From MKRK01 sp001896915 (GTDB lineage: Bacteria; Bacillota; Clostridia; Oscillospirales; Acutalibacteraceae): DNA of 9,688 nt. The stretch covers positions 1 through 9,688 of the forward strand of contig CALJJF010000247.1 of the NCBI GenBank assembly GCA_937973935.1. Direction: 5' to 3'. The notes below the pieces were generated by a model. That model did no database searches and was not told the origin of the DNA. It was given only the letters and a program-made list of their open reading frames with translations. This document shows positions 1 through 7,500 of this stretch, in pieces; positions within the stretch are counted from its first letter, which is position 1, and each line of letters begins with the position of its first letter. The position numbers were made by a program, and so were the translations under genes.

Positions 1-559
1 GGGCAAGAGTACCTTTATCAAGCTGATTATGCATGAGGAATCACCCAATACAGGTGAAATCATTGTAAACGGCTTTCGTATGTCACAAATCAGAAAAAGA
101 GAGGTTCCGTTGCTTCGCAGAACCATGGGAATCGTGTTTCAGGATTTCCGTATCATTCAGAAAATGACCGTTTTTGATAATGTTGCATTCACCCTTCGGG
201 TCGTGGGTGCGTCCAGTCGCGAAATTCGCAAGCGTGTGACACAGGCTCTGAGTATGGTGGGACTTGGCAACAAAGCCCGCTGTTTTCCCACAGAGCTGTC
301 AGGCGGTGAACAGCAGCGTGTCGGTCTTGCCCGAGCTCTGGTCAACAATCCCAGCATCATCATTGCAGACGAGCCGACAGGAAATGTCGACCCGAATATG
401 TCCTATGAAATCGTAGAGTTGTTAACAGAAATCAACCGCCGAGGAACAACAATTGTTATGGTTACCCATGAGCATCAGCTGGTCAGGGACTTTGGTCGCC
501 GTGTCATTATGTTGGATGGCGGCTGTATTGTAGCGGACAGCTGTGAGGCTCTGGGTTGA
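1..559 (+). CDS. ftsE: Cell division ATP-binding protein FtsE (5'-truncated by window edge)
   Basis: This is the ABC-type ATPase of the FtsEX complex. It sits on the inner face of the membrane, binds FtsX and drives its conformational cycle to switch on septal wall hydrolysis. The reading frame is open from base 2, where it begins with Walker A residues GKST, so the true start lies upstream; about 40 residues are missing compared with the usual 220-230. All nucleotide-binding motifs in view are intact: Q-loop (VFQDF, glutamine codon at 140), signature LSGGEQQ (296-316), Walker B IIIADEPTG with Asp at 368 and Glu at 371, and the H-loop histidine (VTHEH) at 467. The string ADEPTGNVD is typical of FtsE/LolD-type ATPases, and ftsX downstream settles the choice for FtsE. 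The ATG at 29 is internal, not the start. The gap to ftsX is 58 bases with no terminator, so the two are likely cotranscribed. Confidence 0.96.
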   Translation, partial: GKSTFIKLIMHEESPNTGEIIVNGFRMSQIRKREVPLLRRTMGIVFQDFRIIQKMTVFDNVAFTLRVVGASSREIRKRVTQALSMVGLGNKARCFPTELSGGEQQRVGLARALVNNPSIIIADEPTGNVDPNMSYEIVELLTEINRRGTTIVMVTHEHQLVRDFGRRVIMLDGGCIVADSCEALG

Positions 560-617
560 TCGCCGGCGTTTATAAAAGAAGAAAAACAGTTCACAGATGG
601 GATTATGGGTGTGTTAA

Positions 618-1529
618 ATGAAATTAAGAAGTGTAAAATACCTTCTGTTTGAAGGTTTGAAAAATGTTTGGGCGAACCGGCTGATGTCCATTGCTTCCGT
701 CGGCGTTTTAATTGCATGTATGTTATTGATGGGTGTTGCAATCATATTTTCTACCAACGTGGACAAGGCCTTAACCGGCTTGCAGGACCAAAATGTAGTC
801 ATGGTTTACATAAAAGAAGGAACCGATGAGATCAGCGCTCAGCATGTAAAAGATGAAATATCAAAGTTAGACAATATCAAAACAACTTTGTTTATCTCCA
901 AGCAGGAGGGGCTGAGCTCCATCATGAAAGGGATGGGCTCTGACCTGCAGTCCTATTTTAAGTGGACCAATGAAGAGAATCCGCTTCCTGACGCGGTTCA
1001 GATTACCTTTAAGGATCTCAAACAATTTGACAAAACCATCAGTCAGATCAAGAAAATAGAGAATGTGGAGACCATACGGGAAGTGCGTGAGCTGGCAACC
1101 AAAATCGTGTCGATCCGTCAGATGATCAATACCTCAGGCTTTTGGATCATCGGTCTTTTGATGATCACTGCCCTCGTTATTATTGCCAACACCGTCAGAA
1201 TAACCATGCACAGCCGAAAGCTCGAGATATCCATTATGAAAGCGGTGGGCGCAACCAATAACTTTATTCGGTTACCCTTTATTATCGAGGGCGTTGTTCT
1301 GGGAATGGTATCGGCAACATTGACCACGGGGATTCTCTATTTTATCTATAGAGTTGCAATCCGGTCTATTACGGTACATTTAAAAATACAAGCTGTTGCG
1401 TTTTCCTCATTCATTTGGTGGCTGGTTTTAATTTTCAGTGCCATCGGATTGCTGACAGGCGTGATAGGAAGCTTTATTTCTCTCGGTAAATATTTACGTA
1501 AAGAAGGAAGTGAATTTCGTGCGTTCTAA
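618..1529 (+). CDS. ftsX: Cell division membrane protein FtsX
   Basis: FtsX is the membrane subunit of FtsEX. It relays ATP-driven movement of FtsE to a peptidoglycan hydrolase or activator outside the cell. The product is 303 residues, a normal length. It has the FtsX layout: a short cytoplasmic N-terminus with the family pattern EGLKNVWANRLMS (12-24), TM1 about 23-45, a large extracellular domain about 46-172 that would contact the hydrolase, then TM2 about 174-194, TM3 about 221-244 and TM4 about 264-288. The conserved segment after TM2 (NTVR..., KLEISIMKAVGAT, then FIRLPFIIEG, about 191-225) is diagnostic of FtsX. The ATG at 618 is preceded by a weak GGGTG (607-611), and an in-frame TAA at 615 rules out any earlier start. 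The end overlaps the next gene by 11 bases, which suggests translational coupling. Confidence 0.96.
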   Translation: MKLRSVKYLLFEGLKNVWANRLMSIASVGVLIACMLLMGVAIIFSTNVDKALTGLQDQNVVMVYIKEGTDEISAQHVKDEISKLDNIKTTLFISKQEGLSSIMKGMGSDLQSYFKWTNEENPLPDAVQITFKDLKQFDKTISQIKKIENVETIREVRELATKIVSIRQMINTSGFWIIGLLMITALVIIANTVRITMHSRKLEISIMKAVGATNNFIRLPFIIEGVVLGMVSATLTTGILYFIYRVAIRSITVHLKIQAVAFSSFIWWLVLIFSAIGLLTGVIGSFISLGKYLRKEGSEFRAF

Positions 1530-2688
1530 AAGATTTATTATTGCATTGTTAACCTTTGTCATTGTGTTTACTGCCATAGGAACACCCAGATTTGGCAAAT
1601 CAGCATTCATCGCCGAAGCCAAAACGGAATCTGACTATAAAAAGGATTTGGCAAAATCACAACAAAAAAGCAAGGAGCTGCAGCAGGAAATCAATAAGCT
1701 GGCGGGACAGATCGGAAACAAGCAAGCCCAGATCAATAAAGTCTTGGCCATCATCGACAGCATCAAAGATGACATGGATATGATCAACGGGGAAATAACC
1801 AAGCTTAATGCGAAGATTAAGGATGCTGAACAGAAGATTAAGGCAAAAGAAATTGAGATTGAGAATAAAACCACACTTTTTAAGGAACGTCTGCGCGCCA
1901 TGTATGTATCAGGCGGCAATACTGAGCTTCAGGTGCTGTTAAGCACATCCGATTTTGCGGATTTCCTTGCGAAAATGGAACTCATCAGCAGCGTATCGGA
2001 GAAGGACAACAAAATGATTGATGACCTGAAGAAGGATCTGAAGGTGATCAATGAGGACAAAGCTAAGCTTGAGGAAGACAAAGAAAGCAACAAACGCAAG
2101 CGGGATGATATGAAAGACCGCCAGAAAAATTATAGCACTCAATTGGCTGTGGTGCAAAAAGCAATTGATGAGGCTAAAGATGAAAAGAAAACCATTGAAG
2201 AGGAACGAGCAGAGGAGCTGCAAAAGCAAAGAGAAATCAAAGCCGACATTGCGGAACTGAAACAGAAAAACACTTATACGGGAACCTACGGCGGCGGTTT
2301 GCTGGCATGGCCTGTTCCGGGATATTATACCATTTCTTCAGGCTATGGTCCTCGCGGCAGCGGGTTTCATCCCGGTGTTGATATCACAGGCGGCGGTGTT
2401 TATGGTCATGATATCGTTGCGGCCGCAGACGGTGTTGTGGTACTGGTGAAATACAGCAGTACCAGCTACGGAAACCGGCTGTATGTCGGTCACGGGAAAT
2501 ACAACGGCAAAGAGCTGACAACGCTCTATGCTCATTGCAGCAGAATTATGGTCAGTTCAGGTCAAACTGTTAAAAAAGGACAGAAAATTGCAGAGGTGGG
2601 AAGCACAGGAAATTCCACTGGACCTCACTTGCATTTTGAAGTGATTTTGGACGGAGACCAGGTCAATCCCATGGGTTACTTAAAGTAA
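1519..2688 (+). CDS. Secreted coiled-coil M23 (LytM) peptidase, probable FtsEX-controlled wall hydrolase
   Basis: This is probably an extracellular zinc endopeptidase that cuts peptidoglycan cross-links under FtsEX control. It is 389 residues from the GTG at 1519. I prefer that start because the purine-rich AAGAAGGAAG (1501-1510) sits about 8 bases upstream; an in-frame GTG at 1510 would lie inside this ribosome binding site and add only three residues. An N-terminal hydrophobic stretch ends in AEA, a plausible signal peptidase site near residue 34. Two long charged coiled-coil segments (about 40-120 and 160-250) flank the motif ERLRAMYVSGG, as in PcsB/EnvC-type division proteins. The C-terminal LytM domain (about 260-389) keeps every expected residue: H284 and D288 (HPGVD), H339 (YAH), H370 and H372 (HLH). 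It is therefore probably catalytic, unlike the degenerate LytM domain of Escherichia coli EnvC. Overlap with ftsX supports the functional link. Confidence 0.92.
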   Translation: MRSKRFIIALLTFVIVFTAIGTPRFGKSAFIAEAKTESDYKKDLAKSQQKSKELQQEINKLAGQIGNKQAQINKVLAIIDSIKDDMDMINGEITKLNAKIKDAEQKIKAKEIEIENKTTLFKERLRAMYVSGGNTELQVLLSTSDFADFLAKMELISSVSEKDNKMIDDLKKDLKVINEDKAKLEEDKESNKRKRDDMKDRQKNYSTQLAVVQKAIDEAKDEKKTIEEERAEELQKQREIKADIAELKQKNTYTGTYGGGLLAWPVPGYYTISSGYGPRGSGFHPGVDITGGGVYGHDIVAAADGVVVLVKYSSTSYGNRLYVGHGKYNGKELTTLYAHCSRIMVSSGQTVKKGQKIAEVGSTGNSTGPHLHFEVILDGDQVNPMGYLK

Positions 2689-2695
2689 TAAATAA

Positions 2696-2740
2696 AGCTT
2701 GAGAATCGTGTATAAACGCATTGTTCTCAAGCTCTTTCCG
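2696..2740 (+). terminator. Probable terminator after the ftsEX-M23 operon
   Basis: A perfect 10-bp inverted repeat, AGCTTGAGAA (2696-2705) and TTCTCAAGCT (2724-2733), encloses an 18-base loop and starts eight bases after the M23 stop codon. The tail (CTTTCCGTTTTC) is T-rich but not a clean T-run and the loop is large, so termination may be partial. It separates the division operon from the S41 peptidase gene. Confidence 0.55.
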
Positions 2741-2806
2741 TTTTCACAGAACAATCATAAAAACAGCTCATATCAAGCAATCAATGATGAATAATATTAG
2801 ATGGGA

Positions 2807-2835
2807 TCCCTAGAATGTTTTATTACCAATAGGGA
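2807..2835. promoter_or_regulatory. Small inverted repeat upstream of the S41 peptidase gene
   Basis: TCCCTA (2807-2812) and TAGGGA (2830-2835) form a 6-bp inverted repeat separated by 17 bases in the gap between the M23 terminator and the S41 gene. It could be an operator or a weak leader hairpin. A possible -10 box TAATAT (2792-2797) lies just upstream but has no convincing -35 partner. The evidence is only the repeat and its position, and a 6-bp repeat can arise by chance. Confidence 0.2.
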
Positions 2836-2932
2836 ATGCATAGGATGAAATAGATTGATTGAAAAGGATTGGGATAATGAGCGCAATATAAGATTCATGT
2901 CAGCTTTGTTTTGGAAAGGAATGGTTAATTGT

Positions 2933-4120
2933 ATGCACAGGAAAATATCCGTCGGTCTTTGTATGACTCTGATTATCATCGGAATAGCAGTCGCAATCTC
3001 TGTGACGATCCCGCTGACCTTGTATGGTGTCAACCATCAGGTAGGTATCTTTGCCGGTGGTCAGACCAACTTCAAAAAGCTCAATGAAATTGATAAAAAT
3101 GTAAAAAAGTATTTCCTTGATAAAGTGGATGAAGATAAGCTGAGTGCTGCCTTGGCGAATGGCTATGTCTCTGCGTTGGGTGATGATTATGCGCAGTATC
3201 TGGATAACAAGCAATATGAAAATAAAATATCCATGACAAAGGGCGAAAGCAAAGGGCTTGGGATCGATATCGTAAAACCCCCGGACAATCATTATTTATA
3301 TGTTGCGGCGGTGGCCGGCAAAAGTCCCGCTGAAGCTGTCGGTATCGTCAGAGGCGACTTAATTACCAAGATTAACGGAAAAGCCACAGAGACACTGACG
3401 TTGGAGGAAGCGGTAAATATCATCAAAGAGTCGGGGGATAAGCCTGTAGCACTTGCGATTTTATCCACAGGTACAACGAAGGAATTAAGTGTCACTCCGG
3501 CTGATTTTACCACGGATGCTGTGGATTATCGAATGATCGGAACCATCGGTTACATTAAGATTGATACGTTTGGCGATGAAACGGTGCCACAGTTTGAAGA
3601 AGCGTTAAAAGGTGTTATGGACAAGAATGCAACGGCGCTTATTTTTGACTTAAGAAATAACAGTGGCGGAACGGTAGATTCCTGTGCCAAAATTCTTGAT
3701 ATGCTTTTGCCCAGTGGTGACATTGTTAAAACAAAGGATAAAAGCGGCAACATTAAAGTGGACAATAAATCCGACGCCAAGGAGATCAGCCTTCCCATGG
3801 ATGTTTTGATCAACGGCGGAACGGCAAGTGCTTCGGAGTTGTTCGCTATGAATATCAAGGACTATAACAAAGGAAAGTTGGTGGGCACGAAGAGCTATGG
3901 CAAGGGAATTGTACAAACCACTTTCCAGTTATCTGACAATACGGCAGTGAAATTTACCACTGGGATGTTCATAGACAAGAATGGCAACGCATATCATAAA
4001 AAAGGATTCGAGCCCGATATCAAGGTCGAATTATCTGCCGAACAACAAAAATATTTTGCTATGCTGAATGATAAGGATGATCCCCAGCTCATGGCGGCTG
4101 TGAACGATTTGAATCAGTAA
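2933..4120 (+). CDS. Membrane-anchored S41 carboxyl-terminal processing protease (CtpA/CtpB-like)
   Basis: This is a serine-lysine protease that acts outside the cytoplasmic membrane on the C-termini of envelope or secreted proteins. It is 395 residues from the ATG at 2933. It has one N-terminal membrane segment (about 7-32), a PDZ domain (about 107-190, with GLGID and GIVRGD), and the S41 catalytic domain with DLRNNSGG (239-246). Within NGGTASASE the predicted nucleophile is S299, and the general-base lysine is K324 in SYGKG. The 25-residue Ser-Lys spacing equals that of Escherichia coli Tsp (S430/K455), so the enzyme should be active. The start is uncertain: in-frame TTG 2855 and ATGs 2897 and 2921 would add 26, 12 or 4 residues. 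I chose 2933 because the family usually begins with M-x-x-K-I-S just before the membrane helix and GGAAAGGA (2913-2920) lies upstream. TTG 2855 has AGGA at 2842-2845 and cannot be excluded. Confidence 0.93.
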   Translation: MHRKISVGLCMTLIIIGIAVAISVTIPLTLYGVNHQVGIFAGGQTNFKKLNEIDKNVKKYFLDKVDEDKLSAALANGYVSALGDDYAQYLDNKQYENKISMTKGESKGLGIDIVKPPDNHYLYVAAVAGKSPAEAVGIVRGDLITKINGKATETLTLEEAVNIIKESGDKPVALAILSTGTTKELSVTPADFTTDAVDYRMIGTIGYIKIDTFGDETVPQFEEALKGVMDKNATALIFDLRNNSGGTVDSCAKILDMLLPSGDIVKTKDKSGNIKVDNKSDAKEISLPMDVLINGGTASASELFAMNIKDYNKGKLVGTKSYGKGIVQTTFQLSDNTAVKFTTGMFIDKNGNAYHKKGFEPDIKVELSAEQQKYFAMLNDKDDPQLMAAVNDLNQ

Positions 4121-4125
4121 ATGTA

Positions 4126-4156
4126 AGGAGTGCTTCTTAGGGAGGCGCTCCTTTTT
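4126..4156 (+). terminator. Rho-independent terminator after the S41 gene
   Basis: AGGAGTGC (4126-4133) pairs with GCGCTCCT (4145-4152), giving an 8-bp GC-rich stem with one G-T wobble and an 11-base loop, followed directly by five T residues (4152-4156). It begins six bases after the stop codon, a textbook arrangement, so the S41 gene and the large secreted-protein gene are separate transcription units. Confidence 0.85.
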
Positions 4157-4301
4157 GATTGATAGGGTAATAATAAAGTAATATAAGATATACAATGGAA
4201 AACGAGGTTTTTTTTGAATGGATTGTACATTTTAAATAAGCAAAAATTTCATGTATGCAACATGCCCAAGTATTTTACGTAGATATTGTTGATTAGTTAT
4301 A

Positions 4302-4331
4302 TTGTTTTTTAAATGAAAATTATGTTATGAT
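4302..4331 (+). promoter_or_regulatory. Candidate sigma-A-type promoter of the large secreted-protein gene
   Basis: TTGTTT (4302-4307) and TATGAT (4326-4331) are separated by 18 bases and resemble -35 and -10 boxes. A very similar arrangement, TTGTTT with TAGAAT at 17 bases, precedes the second secreted-protein gene at 9417-9445. The flanks also agree loosely: T-run, purine-rich spacer, and TTTA then ATGA downstream. AT-rich sequence produces such boxes by chance, so the paired occurrence is the main support. Confidence 0.45.
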
Positions 4332-4538
4332 TATTTACAATGAGTTCCATGATTAGTGAATCAAAGTCGGTGCTTCGAAATATAACCTTGTTGATTGAAT
4401 CGTTTGATTTTCGCAGATAGATAATCATAGCTATATTTTTTACAACATAAATTCGATCATGGTGTTGTGAAAATATGTATAGTAAGAAACCACAACCAAG
4501 GAACATTTCAGAATTGCATTTTCGCATGGTTTTAAATT

Positions 4539-4551
4539 AATTTATGGAGGA
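4539..4551 (+). promoter_or_regulatory. Strong ribosome binding site, identical to that of the gene at 9519
   Basis: AATTTATGGAGGA includes GGAGG at 4546-4550, seven bases before the ATG at 4558. The same 13 bases with the same spacing precede the start at 9519. The site fixes the start; another ATG at 4551 is directly adjacent to GGAGG, out of frame and too close to be used. Confidence 0.85.
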
Positions 4552-4557
4552 TGAAAG

Positions 4558-7500
4558 ATGAAAAAGGCAAGAATGCTCAAAGGACCTCTTAGTTTGCTGC
4601 TGGTATTTGCACTGCTGATCAGTGTATTTACCGTTTCAGCAGTCTATGAAGCGGCGGCTCTTACCCCGGATTCGATAGAAGTGAAGGAGGTATCCATTAA
4701 CTCCTACGCTTACGGCGGTGCAATTGCACTATATGACAATGGATTGCTGAAAGGAATGGGCAATCAGGATTCTATCAACTTGCCACAATTGATGGGTGAC
4801 TGGACGGTTCCGGCACCGGATACATCCATAACGATTACCACAAGCTCTGTGCCAAGTGCAACCAATCCCATTACGAAAATAGCAATGGGATATAATTTTG
4901 CGGGTGCTGTTCGTGCAGACGGAACGGTGATTATGACGGGAAAATCACCGGATTATGATGCGATAAAGCCATTGGCAAAGCAATTTAAAAACATCGTGGA
5001 ATTGTATGCCTGTGGAACTGCCGGGTTGGTTGGTCTTGTGGGATTGGATCATCCGGATCCTGCTATGCGTGGCAGAGTAGTTACTGCTTGCACCAGCGGT
5101 GACATGAACAACGGAAAAACAAAAATGAATAATGCCTTATTGGCAGCAGACACTCCCAACCCCGGTGACCCAGAAGAGTACTTTGTTCAAATATCAGCAA
5201 CAAACAATCACATTGTCGGAGTTACCAACAGAGGACGTGCCATTGCAGGCGGTAATATTTCAAATGCAAAATTAGGAAGCACCAATGGCGGCACAGATAT
5301 TTGGCCGGGTGCACAAATTGTTCAAGTGGGAGCAAGCAATGAAAACACCTTTGGTCTAAAAGCCGACGGAACAATCGTGTATAAGGGCAGCAGTGTTAAT
5401 TTTGCAACGGCCACTACATGGACCGGGATCAAAAGGATTATTGCTGATGGTAACACGATCATCGGTTTTCAAGAAGACGGCACCATTTTAACGCAAGGTG
5501 ACAACACAAGTGGTGAATTGAGCTTTCCGTGGGCACATGATGAAATTGAAGACTTCTACATTGACACGAATGTTACAGATGTCACCATTGCCAAACTCTC
5601 AAACGGTTTATGGAAATTCTGGGGTAAGGACAGCTTCATCAATCAAAACGTAGTGGACCAGGCATGCAACTCACTCTTTTTCAATGGCGGAAACCTTGAA
5701 TGTGAAAACCTTGCGTATACCGCCAGTGTGGCGTGTACAATCGTTTCCGGTAGAGTGAACTTCCCTTCTGACACACTAGGACACAGTATTACGTTTACAG
5801 TTCCCGATATTCCTGCTGGCGACTATCATGTGGAACTGATTGCATACACCGACTTTAGATCTACCTCTTTCGGAATGGAGATGAATGGTATTGATACCGG
5901 TTATGTGTATGACTTTGCACAGTCCTCGGGGACAGCGACAAAAAGCGGTAATATGGGCAACATCACTGTGACCACAGCGGGTGAGCAACAATTTCGGTTC
6001 TATTCCACCAGAAGAACCTCCAACAACAATGCACAACTTGGGTTTGATGCGATCAGACTCATAAAAAGGGATACAAGCAATCGGGTTGCAGCCTCTGTCC
6101 AAATCAACGGGAGCAGCGACATGTTGCTTTCCGATACACTTTTACTGTCCTCCGTTACAACACCTTCCAATGTGTATAACAATAAAATGGTATGGACCTC
6201 GGATGATACAACGATAGCCACAGTATCAAACTATGGCGTCGTAACATCCTTAAAAACAGGAACAGTTACCATCAGAGGATATTCTATTGACGGCTATACT
6301 TCTGCCAGCAAAACTTTGAATATTGCCTACAGACCTCTGGAAAGCATCAGTGTAATGGGAACAAACAACAATAACGGCATTGGCGTCAGCAAAACATTGC
6401 AGATGGTAAGGACTGCGAGTCCCGCAGGGGCAAACGGTGCCGTTGCCTGGAGTGTTATCAACAACGGAACATCCGCTTCTATCAACAGTTCCGGTTTGTT
6501 AACCGCCGGTGCAGTTGCAGGAACCGTAACGGTTGTTGCAACCTCAACAGTTAATTCGGAAATCAGCGGCAGAGTGGATGTGCAGATATGCCCTGCGGCA
6601 ACAACTGCTGCCATTATGAATGCCCCTGCCTCCATTTTAACAGGAACATATTTTCAGATGCAGGGTACAACCGCTCCCTCTGAGTCTTTCCATGGCTTGA
6701 CTTGGTCCAGAGTTTCCGGTCCGACCAATTCATCGGTTTCCACCACCGGGCTTGTATTTGCCGGGACTGCTGCAGGCACCTTGGTTGTCAGAGCAACTGC
6801 TGCCGACGGATATGGTGCAATCAGTGAAACGGTAAGCATCACTGTTACGGCAGGCGTTGCGGTGACAAGTATTTCGCTCAGCAGTTTTCCGACCGTTGTT
6901 GCAAACAGTACGCTGGATATTACAGCCAGCATTTTGCCGGTAACGGCAACCAATCAAAGTGTTAACTTTACGGTCAGTAATATATATGGCACCAAAGCGA
7001 CAATAGCAAAGACAGGTGACGGAACTGCGGTTTTATCGGCAGGTCCGATATCCGGATCGGTTACTATTACGGCAACTGCAGCCGATGGTTCCGGAAAAAC
7101 AGGGACTAAGACAGTTCAAATTACGGGTATCGCTTTGCCGGATCAGGTGATTATTAACACACCCGGTGATGTGCCAAATCTGTTGATGGGTAACACCATG
7201 CAGCTTTCGACCACCATTACGCCGGTTAATGCTGAGGATAAGAGCGTGACCTGGAGCATAGAAAATGCCGGCGGAACCCAGGCAACGATTGACCAACAAA
7301 CCGGATTATTGACTGCCGGATATCTTTCCGGGACGGTTGTGGTTAAGGCTACAGCTAATGCGATATCCAGTGTTTTTGTAACGAAGAATATCACGATATA
7401 CACCAATGTACCGAATGATATCATAAACGAATTTGACGAGGCACTATCATATGCTGATGTATGGGGAACTGCAAGTCAAAAAAATGATCCCAAGGTCCTT

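Larger units (their letters stand above)
4157..4557 (+). other. AT-rich intergenic leader region before the large secreted-protein gene
   Basis: About 400 bases carry no gene I can support. I see a candidate promoter (4302-4331), which would give a leader of roughly 220 bases, and several short pairable segments. ACAACA (4442-4447) can pair with TGTTGT (4463-4468), while the overlapping GTTGTG (4464-4469) can instead pair with CACAAC (4491-4496). The region ends in the GGAGG ribosome binding site. I recognise no known riboswitch class or tRNA. A minus-strand open frame at 4309-4527 has no ribosome binding site and I do not accept it as a gene. Confidence 0.5.

Noticed and set aside
29..559. 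ATG at 29 as the start of a short ATPase
   Set aside because: The same frame is open to the window edge and includes the Walker A residues GKST at 2-13, so the gene begins upstream.
4199..4214. AAAAC-GAG-GTTTT followed by a T-run, resembling a terminator
   Set aside because: The stem is only 5 bp, nearly all A-T, with a 3-base loop. The strong terminator at 4126-4156 already explains the end of the S41 transcript.
4309..4527. Minus-strand open frame of 72 codons in the gap before the large gene
   Set aside because: No ribosome binding site precedes its ATG, I recognise no family, and it runs antisense through the leader and candidate promoter. A decayed gene remnant cannot be excluded; a protein search with conserved hits would revive it.
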